This document shows, piece by piece, positions 17,902 through 27,005 of a DNA stretch of 64,000 bases (positions are counted from its first letter, which is position 1; every line of letters begins with the position of its first letter). Source of the stretch: Microbulbifer sp. A4B17 (lineage in GTDB: Bacteria > Pseudomonadota > Gammaproteobacteria > Pseudomonadales > Cellvibrionaceae); contig NZ_CP029064.1 in the NCBI RefSeq assembly GCF_003076275.1, positions 1,746,501 through 1,810,500 of the forward strand. The letters are read 5' to 3'. The position numbers and the translations under genes are program-made. The notes beneath the pieces were generated by a model, which was not told the DNA's origin, did no database searches, and saw only the letters and a program-made list of their open reading frames with translations.

Positions 17902-18081
17902 ATGAGCGGCCACGTTAACGAAAGACGCCTAGATTTTGATAATGTGGGTATTCCACAAATTGCAACTGAAGTGCTGAAGGAAGCTACCTCTCAGCCGCCA
18001 CGCGACGCACGTCGAATGGTAGAGGACAAACTGGAGGAAAAGCGATTAAGACGTGAATTAATGGACTATGACTTCGACTGA
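17902..18081 (+). CDS. Small acidic/basic protein resembling the PA3496 family
   Basis: A 59-residue protein from ATG 17902 (GGAG at 17892-17895; an in-frame ATG at 17890 is possible but has no ribosome site). It has no signal peptide or membrane helix. The C-terminal half DARRMVEDKLEEKRLRREL is a charged helix followed by an acidic end (MDYDFD), the pattern of the short proteins annotated as the PA3496 putative envelope-integrity family. The family name is a recollection and the biochemical role is unknown. Confidence 0.6.
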   Translation: MSGHVNERRLDFDNVGIPQIATEVLKEATSQPPRDARRMVEDKLEEKRLRRELMDYDFD

Positions 18082-18440
18082 TAAAATATGCTGAGGTATT
18101 AAGCGCGTTGGCGACCTATGCAGGGTACAGACGTTAAATAAAAGTAATTTCGAAAACCGGTTACTTTAACTGTACTCTGCGTAGTTAATAAACTTAATTC
18201 AACTCTTGCTTTTCCTGCCTAACCCGACCGGTTTTCTCTGTAAACCTTTCGTTATGATCAGAAATCGCCAAGCTATGGTTTCACATATCGCTTTACTCTT
18301 TTGACTGAACTTCTCCAGTAATTATTTTTGCAGAAGAGATGTTCCCGGAATCAGTGGAGTTGTATTTGTGCTGCGGAACTTTCAACGTACTGGAGCCCGC
18401 TTGGGAAGTGGGCTCCAGTACTTGGATCGGTGGCTGTAGC
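18082..18440. other. Intergenic region between convergent genes, with an inverted repeat
   Basis: No gene is seen. It contains the perfect inverted repeat at 18388-18422, described separately. Confidence 0.5.
18388..18422. repeat. Perfect 12-bp inverted repeat downstream of oxygenase gene
   Basis: GTACTGGAGCCC and GGGCTCCAGTAC form a perfect 12-bp stem around an 11-base loop. No T run follows on either strand, so it is not a classical intrinsic terminator. It may be an mRNA 3'-end stabiliser for the minus-strand oxygenase gene or a protein-binding site. Confidence 0.8.
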
Positions 18441-19139
18441 CTAAGTGTTTTGCGGGGCTGCTGAGTTACCTCCAAACAAGCCCAGCAGCCGCTTAAGTTT
18501 TGAGGCCAGTTTGCCGCGCTTGGCCTTCCTGTTTTTTTCGGCATCACTGACTAACCAAGCTACCTGGATAACCAGTCTTTTGCCCTCGAAAGGCAGGTGC
18601 CCGTGAAACGAGTTATCAGCCCTTTTAAATGCGGCCAAAGTACCGTAAGAGGGTTTTACTTCTGGTGCCGCTGTATCTTCAAAGTCGTTTCCGCTGTTTA
18701 AGAATCGCAGGCACCCTGTGCCGTCCAGAGTCCACTCGGGATTTAAGTAGAGCAGGGCTGTGGCAATTTTTGACTGGCCATCAGTGTGGATACGACCGTG
18801 ACGCTTTTTGAGTGTGCGGCTGATCGACACATAGGTCGGGTATTGAGAAAGATTCTCAATACCCAGGTTGTTCCCGATAGCGTCGGCAAATTCCGGAGCC
18901 CTAAATTGTTCGATAAGTTCATTAATTGTGGTGCCACAACTGCTTCTATCGTAGGGGAGGTAGCCGGCCCCCTTGAGCTTGGGGAAGTCTTTAATAAACG
19001 ATGCCATAAGACCCTCGGCCAGCAGGTTCTTGGCGACGAAAAAGGGGAATGGCTGTTGGTAAATCTGGCTCTCCTGGCCAATTAAAGTAGTAGCGTCGAG
19101 CCAGGAGTCAATATGGGTGGCGAGGTTGTTCATAGACAC
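18441..19139 (-). CDS. 2-oxoglutarate/Fe(II)-dependent oxygenase
   Basis: A 232-residue soluble protein with the prolyl-4-hydroxylase-like double-stranded beta-helix signature. The iron ligands are His and Asp in GRIHTDGQSK and the distal His in SFHGHLPFEGKRL, followed by an Arg that would bind the 2-oxoglutarate carboxylate. Residues 40-110 form the N-terminal support (FPFFVAKNLL, FPKLKGAGYLP). A basic tail (KNRKAKRGKLASKLKRLLG) ends the protein. Members hydroxylate proteins or small molecules; the substrate is unknown. It is a single gene, divergent from the ccm operon. Confidence 0.85.
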   Translation of the reverse strand: MSMNNLATHIDSWLDATTLIGQESQIYQQPFPFFVAKNLLAEGLMASFIKDFPKLKGAGYLPYDRSSCGTTINELIEQFRAPEFADAIGNNLGIENLSQYPTYVSISRTLKKRHGRIHTDGQSKIATALLYLNPEWTLDGTGCLRFLNSGNDFEDTAAPEVKPSYGTLAAFKRADNSFHGHLPFEGKRLVIQVAWLVSDAEKNRKAKRGKLASKLKRLLGLFGGNSAAPQNT

Positions 19140-19433
19140 GCATCCTTACGAGCAGAAATATTGGCCCTTTTCGGGTCCAGCTTTATGTCGACTTCTGAGA
19201 ATACCCACTTCCTTGAGGGTACAACGAGAACCAGGTACTAAGTCTCACGACCGTGGAAAAATATCAAAACTGCAATTCGGTGCCAATTTAAATAGCGCTT
19301 TTCCATGTGAATTAGTGGGCATTCTTGCGAAAGATCAAGAGTCTTTGAATTGTTGCGCGTTGAGACAATGCAATTAACGCTGGGGCCGGTATAATGCCGT
19401 TCAGATTTTTGTCAGAGCGGTTTTATCCTGGAA

Positions 19434-20108
19434 ATGTCTGTGACCCCTAAGTCCCAAGTTGTACTGCAAGTGAGTGATCTCGCCTGCGAAAGGGATGGTC
19501 GGCGCTTGTTTGAGGGCCTTCGGTTCTCTTTACAGGCCGGCGCTGCAATCCAGATCAAAGGTAGTAATGGTGCGGGTAAAACGACCCTGTTGCGCACCTT
19601 GATTGGCAGTAGCAGCGATTTCAGTGGAGACATCCTCTGGTGTGGCACTCCCTACCCGCAGGCACTGTCCGCAATGCGGGAGTCCCTGCTTTATATTGGT
19701 CATCGGGGTGGGGTGCGCAGCGGTCTGACACCGCTGGAAAATCTCACCTGGTATGGCGCCGGTCAAGAAGATGCCCTCAAGGCCCTGGATAAGGTAGACC
19801 TGACCGGCTTCGAGGACAGCTTGTGCCATTCGCTTTCCGCCGGTCAAAATCGACGGGTCGCCCTGGCGCGACTATTCCTAAGCAATTCTCCCCGTTTGTG
19901 GATACTCGATGAGCCCCTTACTGCCCTCGATGTTGTAGGTGTTGCGGCCTTGGAAGAGCAGATGGCGGTTCATCTTTACAGCGGTGGTTCAATTCTGCTG
20001 ACCTCCCATCAACCCCTGTCACTTGCAGGCCTCAGTGAGGTTAACTTGTCTGACTATTCAGTCTCTGAGTCTTTTGATGATTTTGGGGGAGAGCATGTCG
20101 ACAGTTGA
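19434..20108 (+). CDS. ccmA: Cytochrome c maturation ABC ATPase CcmA
   Basis: A 224-residue ATPase of the CcmABCD complex, which releases heme-loaded CcmE at the inner membrane. Walker A is GSNGAGKTTL (near residue 40), the ABC signature is LSAGQNRRVALAR, Walker B is LWILDEPLTALD, and the switch His is in LLTSHQPL. It starts at ATG 19434, opens the ccm operon and overlaps ccmB by 14 bases. Length is normal for the family. Confidence 0.95.
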   Translation: MSVTPKSQVVLQVSDLACERDGRRLFEGLRFSLQAGAAIQIKGSNGAGKTTLLRTLIGSSSDFSGDILWCGTPYPQALSAMRESLLYIGHRGGVRSGLTPLENLTWYGAGQEDALKALDKVDLTGFEDSLCHSLSAGQNRRVALARLFLSNSPRLWILDEPLTALDVVGVAALEEQMAVHLYSGGSILLTSHQPLSLAGLSEVNLSDYSVSESFDDFGGEHVDS

Positions 20109-20808
20109 TGTCCAAATGCCGGTGAGCGAAGTGCGCAGTGGTCCCGGTTTTATGGCGTTGTTCCGAATCGAAATGCTGCTCGCGCTACGAAAGCGAGCAG
20201 ACATTGCCAACCCTTTATTGTTTTTTGTGACGGTTTTAGCACTTTTGCCCTTGGGGGTAGGACCTGAGCCCGAACTTCTGGCAAAGATGGCTCCGGGCAT
20301 GATTTGGGTGATGGCCCTGCTGGCGACCATGCTCTCCCAGGAGAGCCTGTTTCGAGGTGACTTTGAAGATGGCACCCTTGAACAGCTCACCCTTTTACCA
20401 CAACCGCTTTACTTTGCGGTTCTTGCAAAATCCCTGGTGCACTGGATTGCCACAGGCTTGCCGCTGGCACTGCTGTCACCGCTGCTCGCCCTGATGTTGA
20501 ATCTACCAGTGGATGGTTATGTTTGTTTGCTGGTTTCCCTGCTGTTGGGAACTGCGAGCCTGAGCTTGATCGGGGCCATAGGTGCAGCGTTGACTGTTGC
20601 CCTGCGCCGCCCCGGTTTGCTACTGGCACTAATTGTTATGCCGCTGTATGTGCCCGTGCTAATCTTCGGCACCGGCGCGGTACAGGCGGCAATTGATGGC
20701 TATGCCTACAGCGCCCAACTTGCAATTCTGGCAGCGCTTTTAGCTGCTGCTGCGGCACTGGCACCACTCGCAGCTGCGGGTGCAATACGTATTAGCCTGG
20801 ATAATTGA
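20095..20808 (+). CDS. ccmB: Heme exporter membrane protein CcmB
   Basis: A 237-residue membrane subunit with six helices. ATG 20095 was chosen because GGGGGAG at 20085-20091 precedes it; the frame extends upstream to a TTG at 20023 inside ccmA without support. Family features are FRIEMLLALRKRADIANPLLFFVTV at the N terminus, the LLSQESLFRGDFEDGTLEQL loop and LVHWIATGLPLALLSPL. It pairs with CcmA. Confidence 0.94.
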   Translation: MSTVDVQMPVSEVRSGPGFMALFRIEMLLALRKRADIANPLLFFVTVLALLPLGVGPEPELLAKMAPGMIWVMALLATMLSQESLFRGDFEDGTLEQLTLLPQPLYFAVLAKSLVHWIATGLPLALLSPLLALMLNLPVDGYVCLLVSLLLGTASLSLIGAIGAALTVALRRPGLLLALIVMPLYVPVLIFGTGAVQAAIDGYAYSAQLAILAALLAAAAALAPLAAAGAIRISLDN

Positions 20809-20822
20809 TTCGGAGGTCTTTC

Positions 20823-21566
20823 TTGGCTTGGCAATGGTTTCACCGCTTGGGTTCGCCCCGCTGGTTCTATCAAAAAACTGAAGCCTGGCTGCCCTGGCTG
20901 GCGCTGGTTAGTGTTGTATTGCTCGCTGTAGGCAGTGCCTGGGGGCTGGGTTTTGCTCCAGAGGATGCCAAGCAGGGCAATAGTTACCGCATTATATTTA
21001 TCCATGTACCCGCCGCCTTTCTAGCACTGGCCGGTTACTACATCATGGCGATCAGCGGCGCTATAGGCCTGATCTGGAAGATGAAACTCTCCTTTGCGGT
21101 GATGCGCGCTGCGGCACCGATCGGTGCGGTGCTGACTTTCATCTCGTTGTTTACGGGTGCCGTGTGGGGTAAGCCTACCTGGGGAGCTTACTGGGTATGG
21201 GATGCCCGCATTACTTCAATGCTGATACTTCTGTTTCTCTATGTCGGTGTAATGGCACTTTCCCACGCAGTGAGCCGGGAGCAGGTTGCTGATAAAGCTT
21301 CTGCGCTGTTGGCCCTTGTAGGCACCGTGAATATTCCCATTATTTACAAGTCTGTAGACTGGTGGTTTACCTTGCACCAGCCCGCGACAATTCGCCTGAC
21401 CGAATCCAGCAGTATTGATCCGAGTATGTTTTATCCGCTATTGACCATGATTATCGGTTTCTACTGTATGTATGCCTGGACCCTGCTGACCCATACCCGC
21501 ACTCTGCTGCTCAAACGCGAGATGCGCACCAAGTGGGTCCAGGAAGAACTGGCGGGAGGTCGATAA
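20823..21566 (+). CDS. ccmC: Heme lyase/transfer subunit CcmC
   Basis: A 247-residue inner-membrane protein that passes heme to CcmE. TTG 20823 is taken as the start because CGGAGG at 20811-20816 sits at the right distance; the frame also opens at TTG 20805, inside ccmB. The tryptophan-rich periplasmic motif WGKPTWGAYWVWDARITS is present near residue 120, flanked by conserved His (FIHVPAA and SVDWWFTLHQ) that serve as heme ligands in the family. Six membrane helices are visible. Confidence 0.94.
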   Translation: MAWQWFHRLGSPRWFYQKTEAWLPWLALVSVVLLAVGSAWGLGFAPEDAKQGNSYRIIFIHVPAAFLALAGYYIMAISGAIGLIWKMKLSFAVMRAAAPIGAVLTFISLFTGAVWGKPTWGAYWVWDARITSMLILLFLYVGVMALSHAVSREQVADKASALLALVGTVNIPIIYKSVDWWFTLHQPATIRLTESSSIDPSMFYPLLTMIIGFYCMYAWTLLTHTRTLLLKREMRTKWVQEELAGGR

Positions 21567-21568
21567 AA

Positions 21569-21811
21569 GTGGAATTTCAATTTGCCAACCTGGCCGAATT
21601 CCTGGTGATGGATGGCCACGGTGTTTATGTGTGGGTGTCCTTTGCAGTGACTTTCCTGTGTCTCGCGGGAATGGCTCTCTATCCTTACATTGCACGCCGG
21701 GGCCTGCAGGCAGAGCTGGTGCGCCAGCAAAAAATTGCCCAGCGTCGCCGTCAGGCCGTAAGTGAGCGCACAGTTACTAAAGAGAAAGAAATAGCAGAAG
21801 AGCCGGCTTAA
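21569..21811 (+). CDS. ccmD: Heme exporter small subunit CcmD
   Basis: An 80-residue single-pass membrane protein. GTG 21569, two bases after the ccmC stop, is the likely start (VEFQFANLAEFLVMDGHG), with GGGAGG at 21554-21559 upstream. The N-terminal GHGVYVW motif, one helix (VWVSFAVTFLCLAGMAL) and a basic cytoplasmic tail with coiled-coil character fit CcmD. It is somewhat longer than the E. coli protein because of the charged tail. Confidence 0.9.
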   Translation: MEFQFANLAEFLVMDGHGVYVWVSFAVTFLCLAGMALYPYIARRGLQAELVRQQKIAQRRRQAVSERTVTKEKEIAEEPA

Positions 21812-21898
21812 TCACAATTTGCTGAGCTTTAGCGGATAGGACTATGGAGAGCCTATCGGCTCATTAGAATTAAATAGTTATGGAGTAGGACTTATACA

Positions 21899-22348
21899 AT
21901 GCACCCTGTACGCAAGCAGCGCCTGATACTCGTACTTGTCCTGGTGGTTTTGTCCAGTGCAGCCGTTGGCTTTGTCGCCTATGCGATGCGCGGCAATATC
22001 GATTATTTCTATGCCCCAAGGGCTTTTGCCGCGGGTGAAGTCCCGATGGAAAAGCGGATTCGTGCGGGCGGATGTGTTGTACCGGGCAGTGTACAGCGGG
22101 CTGATAACAGCCTGGAAGTCCAGTTTGTTATTACCGATGGTGAAGCCGAACTCTCTGTTGTCTTCGATAAAATCCTACCGGATCTTTTTGCCGAGGGTGA
22201 AGCTGCGGTAATTACCGGACAGTTGATGCCAAGTGGTGTACTGCGCGCAGACCAGGTTCTGGCAAAACACGATGAGAATTACACGCCGCCGGAGGTTGCC
22301 GATACCATGGTTTCCCACGAGGGTTGTACCGCTGGAGCGAAGATATGA
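21899..22348 (+). CDS. ccmE: Periplasmic heme chaperone CcmE
   Basis: A 149-residue membrane-anchored OB-fold chaperone that binds heme covalently. One N-terminal helix (about 8-29) is followed by the beta-barrel and the heme-binding motif LAKHDENYTPPEV, with the His that bonds heme vinyl and the Tyr ligand. The usual GGMV of relatives reads GGCV here, placing a free Cys in the barrel. An 87-base gap separates it from ccmD, and its stop overlaps the ccmF start (ATGA). Confidence 0.95.
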   Translation: MHPVRKQRLILVLVLVVLSSAAVGFVAYAMRGNIDYFYAPRAFAAGEVPMEKRIRAGGCVVPGSVQRADNSLEVQFVITDGEAELSVVFDKILPDLFAEGEAAVITGQLMPSGVLRADQVLAKHDENYTPPEVADTMVSHEGCTAGAKI

Positions 22349-24330
22349 TCCCTGAACTGGGCCATTTTGCGTTAATCATTGGCCTGTTGCTTTCCATTGC
22401 ACTTGCAACAGTGCCGATGGCCGGCAGCTACTCATCCCGTCCGGTCTGGATGGAGGCTGGACGCCCCCTGGCCCTGGGAATTTTTGCTTTCACCTTGATC
22501 GCTTTCGCTTGCCTGACTATTGCTTTTGTGCAGAGTGATTTCACTGTTAATTACGTAGCGCAAAACTCTAATAGCATCTTGCCGGTCTACTACAAAGTCA
22601 CCGCTGTCTGGGGTGGTCATGAAGGCTCTATCCTGTTGTGGCTTCTGATTCAGGCGGGCTGGGCAGCGGCAGTAGCGCTGTTTGGTAAACAGTTACCTGA
22701 GGAGCTTTCGGCTCGGGTATTAGCCGTGCTCGGTTTTGTTCTGATCGGCTTCTTCCTGTTTATCCTCCTTACCTCGAACCCCTTTGATCGCACCCTGCCA
22801 TTCCCGCCAATGGAAGGTTCTGACTTGAACCCGCTGCTGCAGGACCCAGGTATGATTTTCCACCCGCCCCTGTTGTATATGGGGTATGTGGGCTTTTCTG
22901 TGGCCTTTGCCTTTGCTATTGCCGCGTTGCTTGGCGGCCACCTTGATGCGGTGTGGGCCCGTTGGGCCAGGCCCTGGACTGCGGTAGCCTGGGCTTTCCT
23001 CACCCTCGGTATTGCCTTGGGGAGCTGGTGGGCCTACTACGAGCTGGGATGGGGCGGTTGGTGGTTCTGGGACCCGGTTGAGAATGCTTCCCTGATGCCC
23101 TGGTTGGTGGGCACAGCCTTGATGCATTCCCTGGCGGTGACTGAGAAGCGCGGCCTGTTTAAGAGCTGGACAATCCTGCTGGCGATTTTCGCCTTCAGTC
23201 TCAGCCTGCTTGGAACCTTCCTGGTGCGCTCCGGGGTAATTACCTCCGTTCACGCATTTGCCACTGATCCGCTGCGCGGGAGCTTTATCCTGGGTTTCCT
23301 GGCCGTGGTTGTCGGTACATCCCTGTTGCTGTTTGCCCTGCGTGCGCCGGCAGTCAGTGCCCGCAGTGTTTTCTCTTTCCGCTCACTGGAAACTTTCCTG
23401 CTCGGCAATAACATCCTGTTGATGTTGATTATGGGTATGGTTTTGACCGGCACCCTGTATCCACTTCTGGCAGATGCCATGAACTGGGGCAAGGTGAGTG
23501 TGGGTCCACCCTTCTTTAACCTGTTCTTTGTACCCCTGATGATCATTCTCTGCCTGTTGGTGGGTATGGGAGTGCGTGCTAACTGGAAGGACAGCCGCTG
23601 GGATAAGTTGCTGAGCGCATGGCGCCTGCCTTTCGTTGCCTCGCTGGTTATTGCGCTGCTTTGGCCCCTGGCCCTGGGTGATTACCATTGGGGGGCGTCG
23701 TTGGGCATCTTTATTGGAGTCTGGGTATTTGCTTCCAGCATCGCCGATATCGTGGCCAAGACTCGCAATTCCAGTTCATTTTTTGCCGGTCTGAAGCGTC
23801 AAAGAGCCAGTTACTACGGCATGCATATCGCTCATATCGGCCTGGCGGTTTCGGTGTTGGGGGTGGTGCTGACTACCGTTTATACCGTTGAGGAAGATGT
23901 GCGGATGGGTGCTGGTGATACTTATCAGGTATCCGGATATGACTTCAAGTTTGATGGCGTTCGCATGGCCCAGGGTCCTAATTACAGAGCCTTTGAAGGT
24001 GTGCTGCACGTCAGCAAGGGCGGCAAGCCGATAGCAGAGTTGCATCCGCAAAAGCGCAACTACTTGTCCGGCGGCAATACTATGACTGAGGCGGCGATTG
24101 ATACGGGTCTCTTCCGCGATATCTATGTGGCGCTCGGCGAGCCGATGGATAGATCCAACCCCAATGGTGATTGGGCTGTGCGACTCCAGTACAAAGCATT
24201 TGTGGTTTGGATTTGGTTGGGTTCACTTCTGATGGCGATTGGTGGAGCTATTGCTGTAGCGGATAAGCGCTATCGCAAAGCGAAAGCCGCTAAAGCAGTA
24301 GAAGTTACAGGCAATGTTGCTACGGCGTAA
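22345..24330 (+). CDS. ccmF: Cytochrome c heme lyase subunit CcmF
   Basis: A 661-residue multi-pass inner-membrane protein that attaches heme to apocytochrome c. ATG 22345 overlaps the ccmE stop by 4 bases; a longer frame begins at 22324 but lies inside ccmE. The WWD motif is complete in WGGWWFWDPVENASLMPWL, and conserved His are visible (KVTAVWGGHEGS, GTALMHS, YYGMHIAHIG). A periplasmic domain lies between the last two helices (about 520-620). Length is as in E. coli. Confidence 0.95.
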   Translation: MIPELGHFALIIGLLLSIALATVPMAGSYSSRPVWMEAGRPLALGIFAFTLIAFACLTIAFVQSDFTVNYVAQNSNSILPVYYKVTAVWGGHEGSILLWLLIQAGWAAAVALFGKQLPEELSARVLAVLGFVLIGFFLFILLTSNPFDRTLPFPPMEGSDLNPLLQDPGMIFHPPLLYMGYVGFSVAFAFAIAALLGGHLDAVWARWARPWTAVAWAFLTLGIALGSWWAYYELGWGGWWFWDPVENASLMPWLVGTALMHSLAVTEKRGLFKSWTILLAIFAFSLSLLGTFLVRSGVITSVHAFATDPLRGSFILGFLAVVVGTSLLLFALRAPAVSARSVFSFRSLETFLLGNNILLMLIMGMVLTGTLYPLLADAMNWGKVSVGPPFFNLFFVPLMIILCLLVGMGVRANWKDSRWDKLLSAWRLPFVASLVIALLWPLALGDYHWGASLGIFIGVWVFASSIADIVAKTRNSSSFFAGLKRQRASYYGMHIAHIGLAVSVLGVVLTTVYTVEEDVRMGAGDTYQVSGYDFKFDGVRMAQGPNYRAFEGVLHVSKGGKPIAELHPQKRNYLSGGNTMTEAAIDTGLFRDIYVALGEPMDRSNPNGDWAVRLQYKAFVVWIWLGSLLMAIGGAIAVADKRYRKAKAAKAVEVTGNVATA

Positions 24331-24345
24331 TAGTTGGAAAGGATA

Positions 24346-24930
24346 ATGTCTAGACTCAAACTCTTTTTGCCCCTGGTAATATTTGCTGTTCTGGCGGTGT
24401 TATTTTGGAGAGGCCTCTACCTGAACCCACAGGAAATGCCATCTGCACTGCTGAATAAACCGGTGCCGGAATTTTCTTTGCAAAAAGTGGCTGATAACAG
24501 CCAGATTGTAGAGAAGAAAGATCTTCCCGATGGTCCGCATTTGATGAATGTGTGGGCCACATGGTGTGTGGCCTGCCGGGTAGAGCACCCCTATTTGAAT
24601 GCTCTGGCTGAACAGGGCGTGCCGATCGTTGGTGTTAACCTCAAAGATGAGGATGAGGCGGCAGTTAAGTGGCTGGAAAAATTCCACAACCCCTACCTTT
24701 ACAGTCTCGCTGATAGAGATGGTCGTTTGGCCCTGGACCTGGGGGTTTTTGGTGCGCCGGAAACCTTCCTGGTGGATTCCGAGGGGACTATTCGCTGCAA
24801 GCATGTTGGTGTTGTCGATAATAAAGTCTGGCAGACCAAGCTCCAGCCTCTGTATGAGAAATTGAAAAACCAGCGCTGGGACGATATTGTCGGTGAGCTA
24901 TCAGATTCCCTCATCTCCCGTTGTCAGTGA
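24346..24930 (+). CDS. ccmG: Thiol:disulfide oxidoreductase CcmG/DsbE
   Basis: A 194-residue thioredoxin-like protein tethered by one N-terminal helix. It keeps apocytochrome c cysteines reduced for heme attachment. The active site is WATWCVACRVEHPYL (CxxC near residue 70), with the GVFGAPETFLVD cis-Pro region and the VGVNLKDE segment. ATG 24346 follows GGAAAGG; TTG 24334 is in frame but overlaps that site. The gene overlaps yigZ by 44 bases, and ccmH and ccmI, which normally follow, are missing here. Confidence 0.94.
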   Translation: MSRLKLFLPLVIFAVLAVLFWRGLYLNPQEMPSALLNKPVPEFSLQKVADNSQIVEKKDLPDGPHLMNVWATWCVACRVEHPYLNALAEQGVPIVGVNLKDEDEAAVKWLEKFHNPYLYSLADRDGRLALDLGVFGAPETFLVDSEGTIRCKHVGVVDNKVWQTKLQPLYEKLKNQRWDDIVGELSDSLISRCQ

Positions 24931-25492
24931 AACGGAAGAAAAGAAAAGCCGTTTTATCTGCTGGCTGGGGCCGGTAGAAGATAAAACGGCTTTTCTACAC
25001 CAGCTGGATACAGTTCGTTCTGAGTACCCCGACGCAAGCCACCACTGTACTGCGCTCGTAATCGGCAATCCGTCCAATCCCGAAGTCATGCAAGCTGATG
25101 ACGACGGCGAACCAGGCGGTAGTGCCGGCCGGCCAATGCTGGAGTTGCTATTAAAGCAGGGCGTGGGTAACGTGGGGGCTATTGTTACCCGCTACTTTGG
25201 CGGTACCAAACTCGGGGTTGGGGGACTGATGCGAGCCTATCGCGGTGCCGTGGGCGCAGCATTACAGGATGTCCCTTTGCAACCTTTTATACCTTTGCAT
25301 CAGACCTCCGTTTGTTGTGACTTTGCTCAGGAAGCGCGTCTGCGCTTTTTGTTAGGCCGCCACCAGGGAAGTTGTGGACAGGCGGACTATGCCAGCAAGG
25401 TCACAATGCCAATTTCTCTTCCCCTAGATCAGTGGTCGCAATTACAGACACAGTTATTGGCAGAGAATTTTCAGGTTCTCGACGATCATTAA
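24887..25492 (+). CDS. yigZ: YigZ/IMPACT family protein
   Basis: A 201-residue protein of the YigZ family, related to the eukaryotic IMPACT regulator of translation stress. The N-terminal domain carries EKKSRFICWLGPV, DASHHCTALVIG, DDDGEPGGSAGRPML and VTRYFGGTKLGVGGLMRAYRGAV, all hallmark segments. The C-terminal part is the short ferredoxin-like domain. The start is TTG 24887 or GTG 24893, both inside ccmG, so it is probably translated from the ccm transcript. Its biochemical role is not settled. Confidence 0.9.
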   Translation: MSVSYQIPSSPVVSETEEKKSRFICWLGPVEDKTAFLHQLDTVRSEYPDASHHCTALVIGNPSNPEVMQADDDGEPGGSAGRPMLELLLKQGVGNVGAIVTRYFGGTKLGVGGLMRAYRGAVGAALQDVPLQPFIPLHQTSVCCDFAQEARLRFLLGRHQGSCGQADYASKVTMPISLPLDQWSQLQTQLLAENFQVLDDH

Positions 25493-25789
25493 TTCTTTCA
25501 AATGACTCCATATTTGGCGAGCTTGGTTATTTTTGTTCCGGCATAGCCCAGTTCAGCCAATATTTTAATTTGAAAAAAAGTAATGGGTCACGCTAATGGA
25601 CTTTAGCTCAAATTCAAACAGCATGATTTTGGCTCGCAAAAAATTGCTTATGGAAGCTTAGAGTGTAATATATTGAGCAGTTAACCGGTAATAGAAGATA
25701 AGTCAAATAACTGCACGCTTTCGCTGCCAGGCGGCTTACACACCTTTTTTGCTTTTCAGCTGTGTGTTGTAACGAGGTTGCTTTAATTG

Positions 25790-26152
25790 ATGATTTCAAA
25801 GACTAAGAAAAATATTATATTTAGTTTGGGTTTAGTAGGATTACTTCTCGGTGGATTATATTTAATCAATATACCTATGGAATTGCCCCCTGAACACCAA
25901 GGTATATTTGAGGTGACAGGGAAGGTAGAGTCCTGTAGTTTCAGGAGTTTAACTAAGAATTCATCAAAATTTTTCTTGGGTATAGTGTTGGCGGGTTCTG
26001 AAAAGATATATCGCATGAATTTAAAGTATAAAGAACGCTATTTTTATGAGTCGTTATGCAAATCTAAGGCACGTGTAAACATCAGGTACCACGCCGTACA
26101 GAGATTAATAGGTCCTATAAGGTTTTGGGTTGATAGTATTGAGGTGAGGTAA
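25790..26152 (+). CDS. Hypothetical membrane-anchored protein
   Basis: A 120-residue protein from ATG 25790. One N-terminal helix (IIFSLGLVGLLLGGLYLI) anchors a small beta-rich domain with two Cys (VESCSFRS and ESLCKSKA) that may pair outside the cytoplasm. AT-rich and alone; I do not recognise the family. The preceding 297 bases after yigZ hold no clear feature. Confidence 0.5.
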   Translation: MISKTKKNIIFSLGLVGLLLGGLYLINIPMELPPEHQGIFEVTGKVESCSFRSLTKNSSKFFLGIVLAGSEKIYRMNLKYKERYFYESLCKSKARVNIRYHAVQRLIGPIRFWVDSIEVR

Positions 26153-26243
26153 TATTACAAGTTAAGGAAGGATATTTTTCGGGCTGGGTGTACCAGGATG
26201 TACAGTTGATTAATATGCTACGTGAAGGGAGTGTTGATAAAGA

Positions 26244-26735
26244 ATGTCTAAAGTAAATATACGCTCTGCAAATGAGCAGGATCTGGATAGATGTTTTGAG
26301 ATTGAGTCCATATCCTATGCTGGTAATGAGGCTGCTACAAAAGAGAAAATTTTAAAGCGGATTCAGACTTATCCTGAAGGATTCCTCGTTATCGAAAACA
26401 ATATAGAAATTATTGGTTTTATTAATTCGGGAGCGGCTCACAAGGTTGAGTTATCCAATGAAGAGTTCAAGGAATTAATAGGACATGATCCCAGCGGCGA
26501 AAATATCGTTATCATGTCTCTTGTAGTTCACCCTGAATATCAAGGCAAGGGTATGTCAGGCAAGTTAATGAATAGCTTTATTGCCGCTATGAGGAAGCTT
26601 GGGAAAAAGAGAATTTATCTTATCTGTCAGTCTGAGCTTGTTGATATGTACGCTAGATACGGTTTTATTTATCTCGGTGAGTCCGATTCTGATCATGGTG
26701 GGCTGAGTTGGCATGAGATGTCTCTTTCACTGTAG
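26244..26735 (+). CDS. GNAT-family N-acetyltransferase
   Basis: A 163-residue single-domain GNAT enzyme. The acetyl-CoA site motif A is VIMSLVVHPEYQGKGMSGKLM (near residue 100), followed by the KRIYLICQSELVDMYARYGF motif B with its usual Tyr. The acceptor amine is unknown. It starts at ATG 26244 and stands apart from its neighbours; 270 featureless bases separate it from the convergent DAHP synthase gene. Confidence 0.85.
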   Translation: MSKVNIRSANEQDLDRCFEIESISYAGNEAATKEKILKRIQTYPEGFLVIENNIEIIGFINSGAAHKVELSNEEFKELIGHDPSGENIVIMSLVVHPEYQGKGMSGKLMNSFIAAMRKLGKKRIYLICQSELVDMYARYGFIYLGESDSDHGGLSWHEMSLSL

Positions 26736-27005
26736 AATGCTTAGTCGGAATAGGCCGGGTGCTACTAAAAGGCATCGTATTTTTATTCATCGTATGTCCT
26801 AAACGTAGAATTTAACAAAGAAAATTGAGTGGGTTCTGACGTATTTGCCTCAGCGATTTGCTGACCTCTCTGTCAATTTGATCCATGCTTAATGGAGTTA
26901 TTTTTCTATATTTATAAGTCTATCAAATATATACAAAATGATTCATATTTATAAGAGCTGCCATAACTATGGAGCAATGGCAGCATAAATATTTCCGAAG
27001 CATTA

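Noticed and set aside
22720-23688. Long antisense frames inside ccmF
   Set aside because: They are shadows of a strongly coding gene, Pro/Gln/His-rich and without starts or homology.
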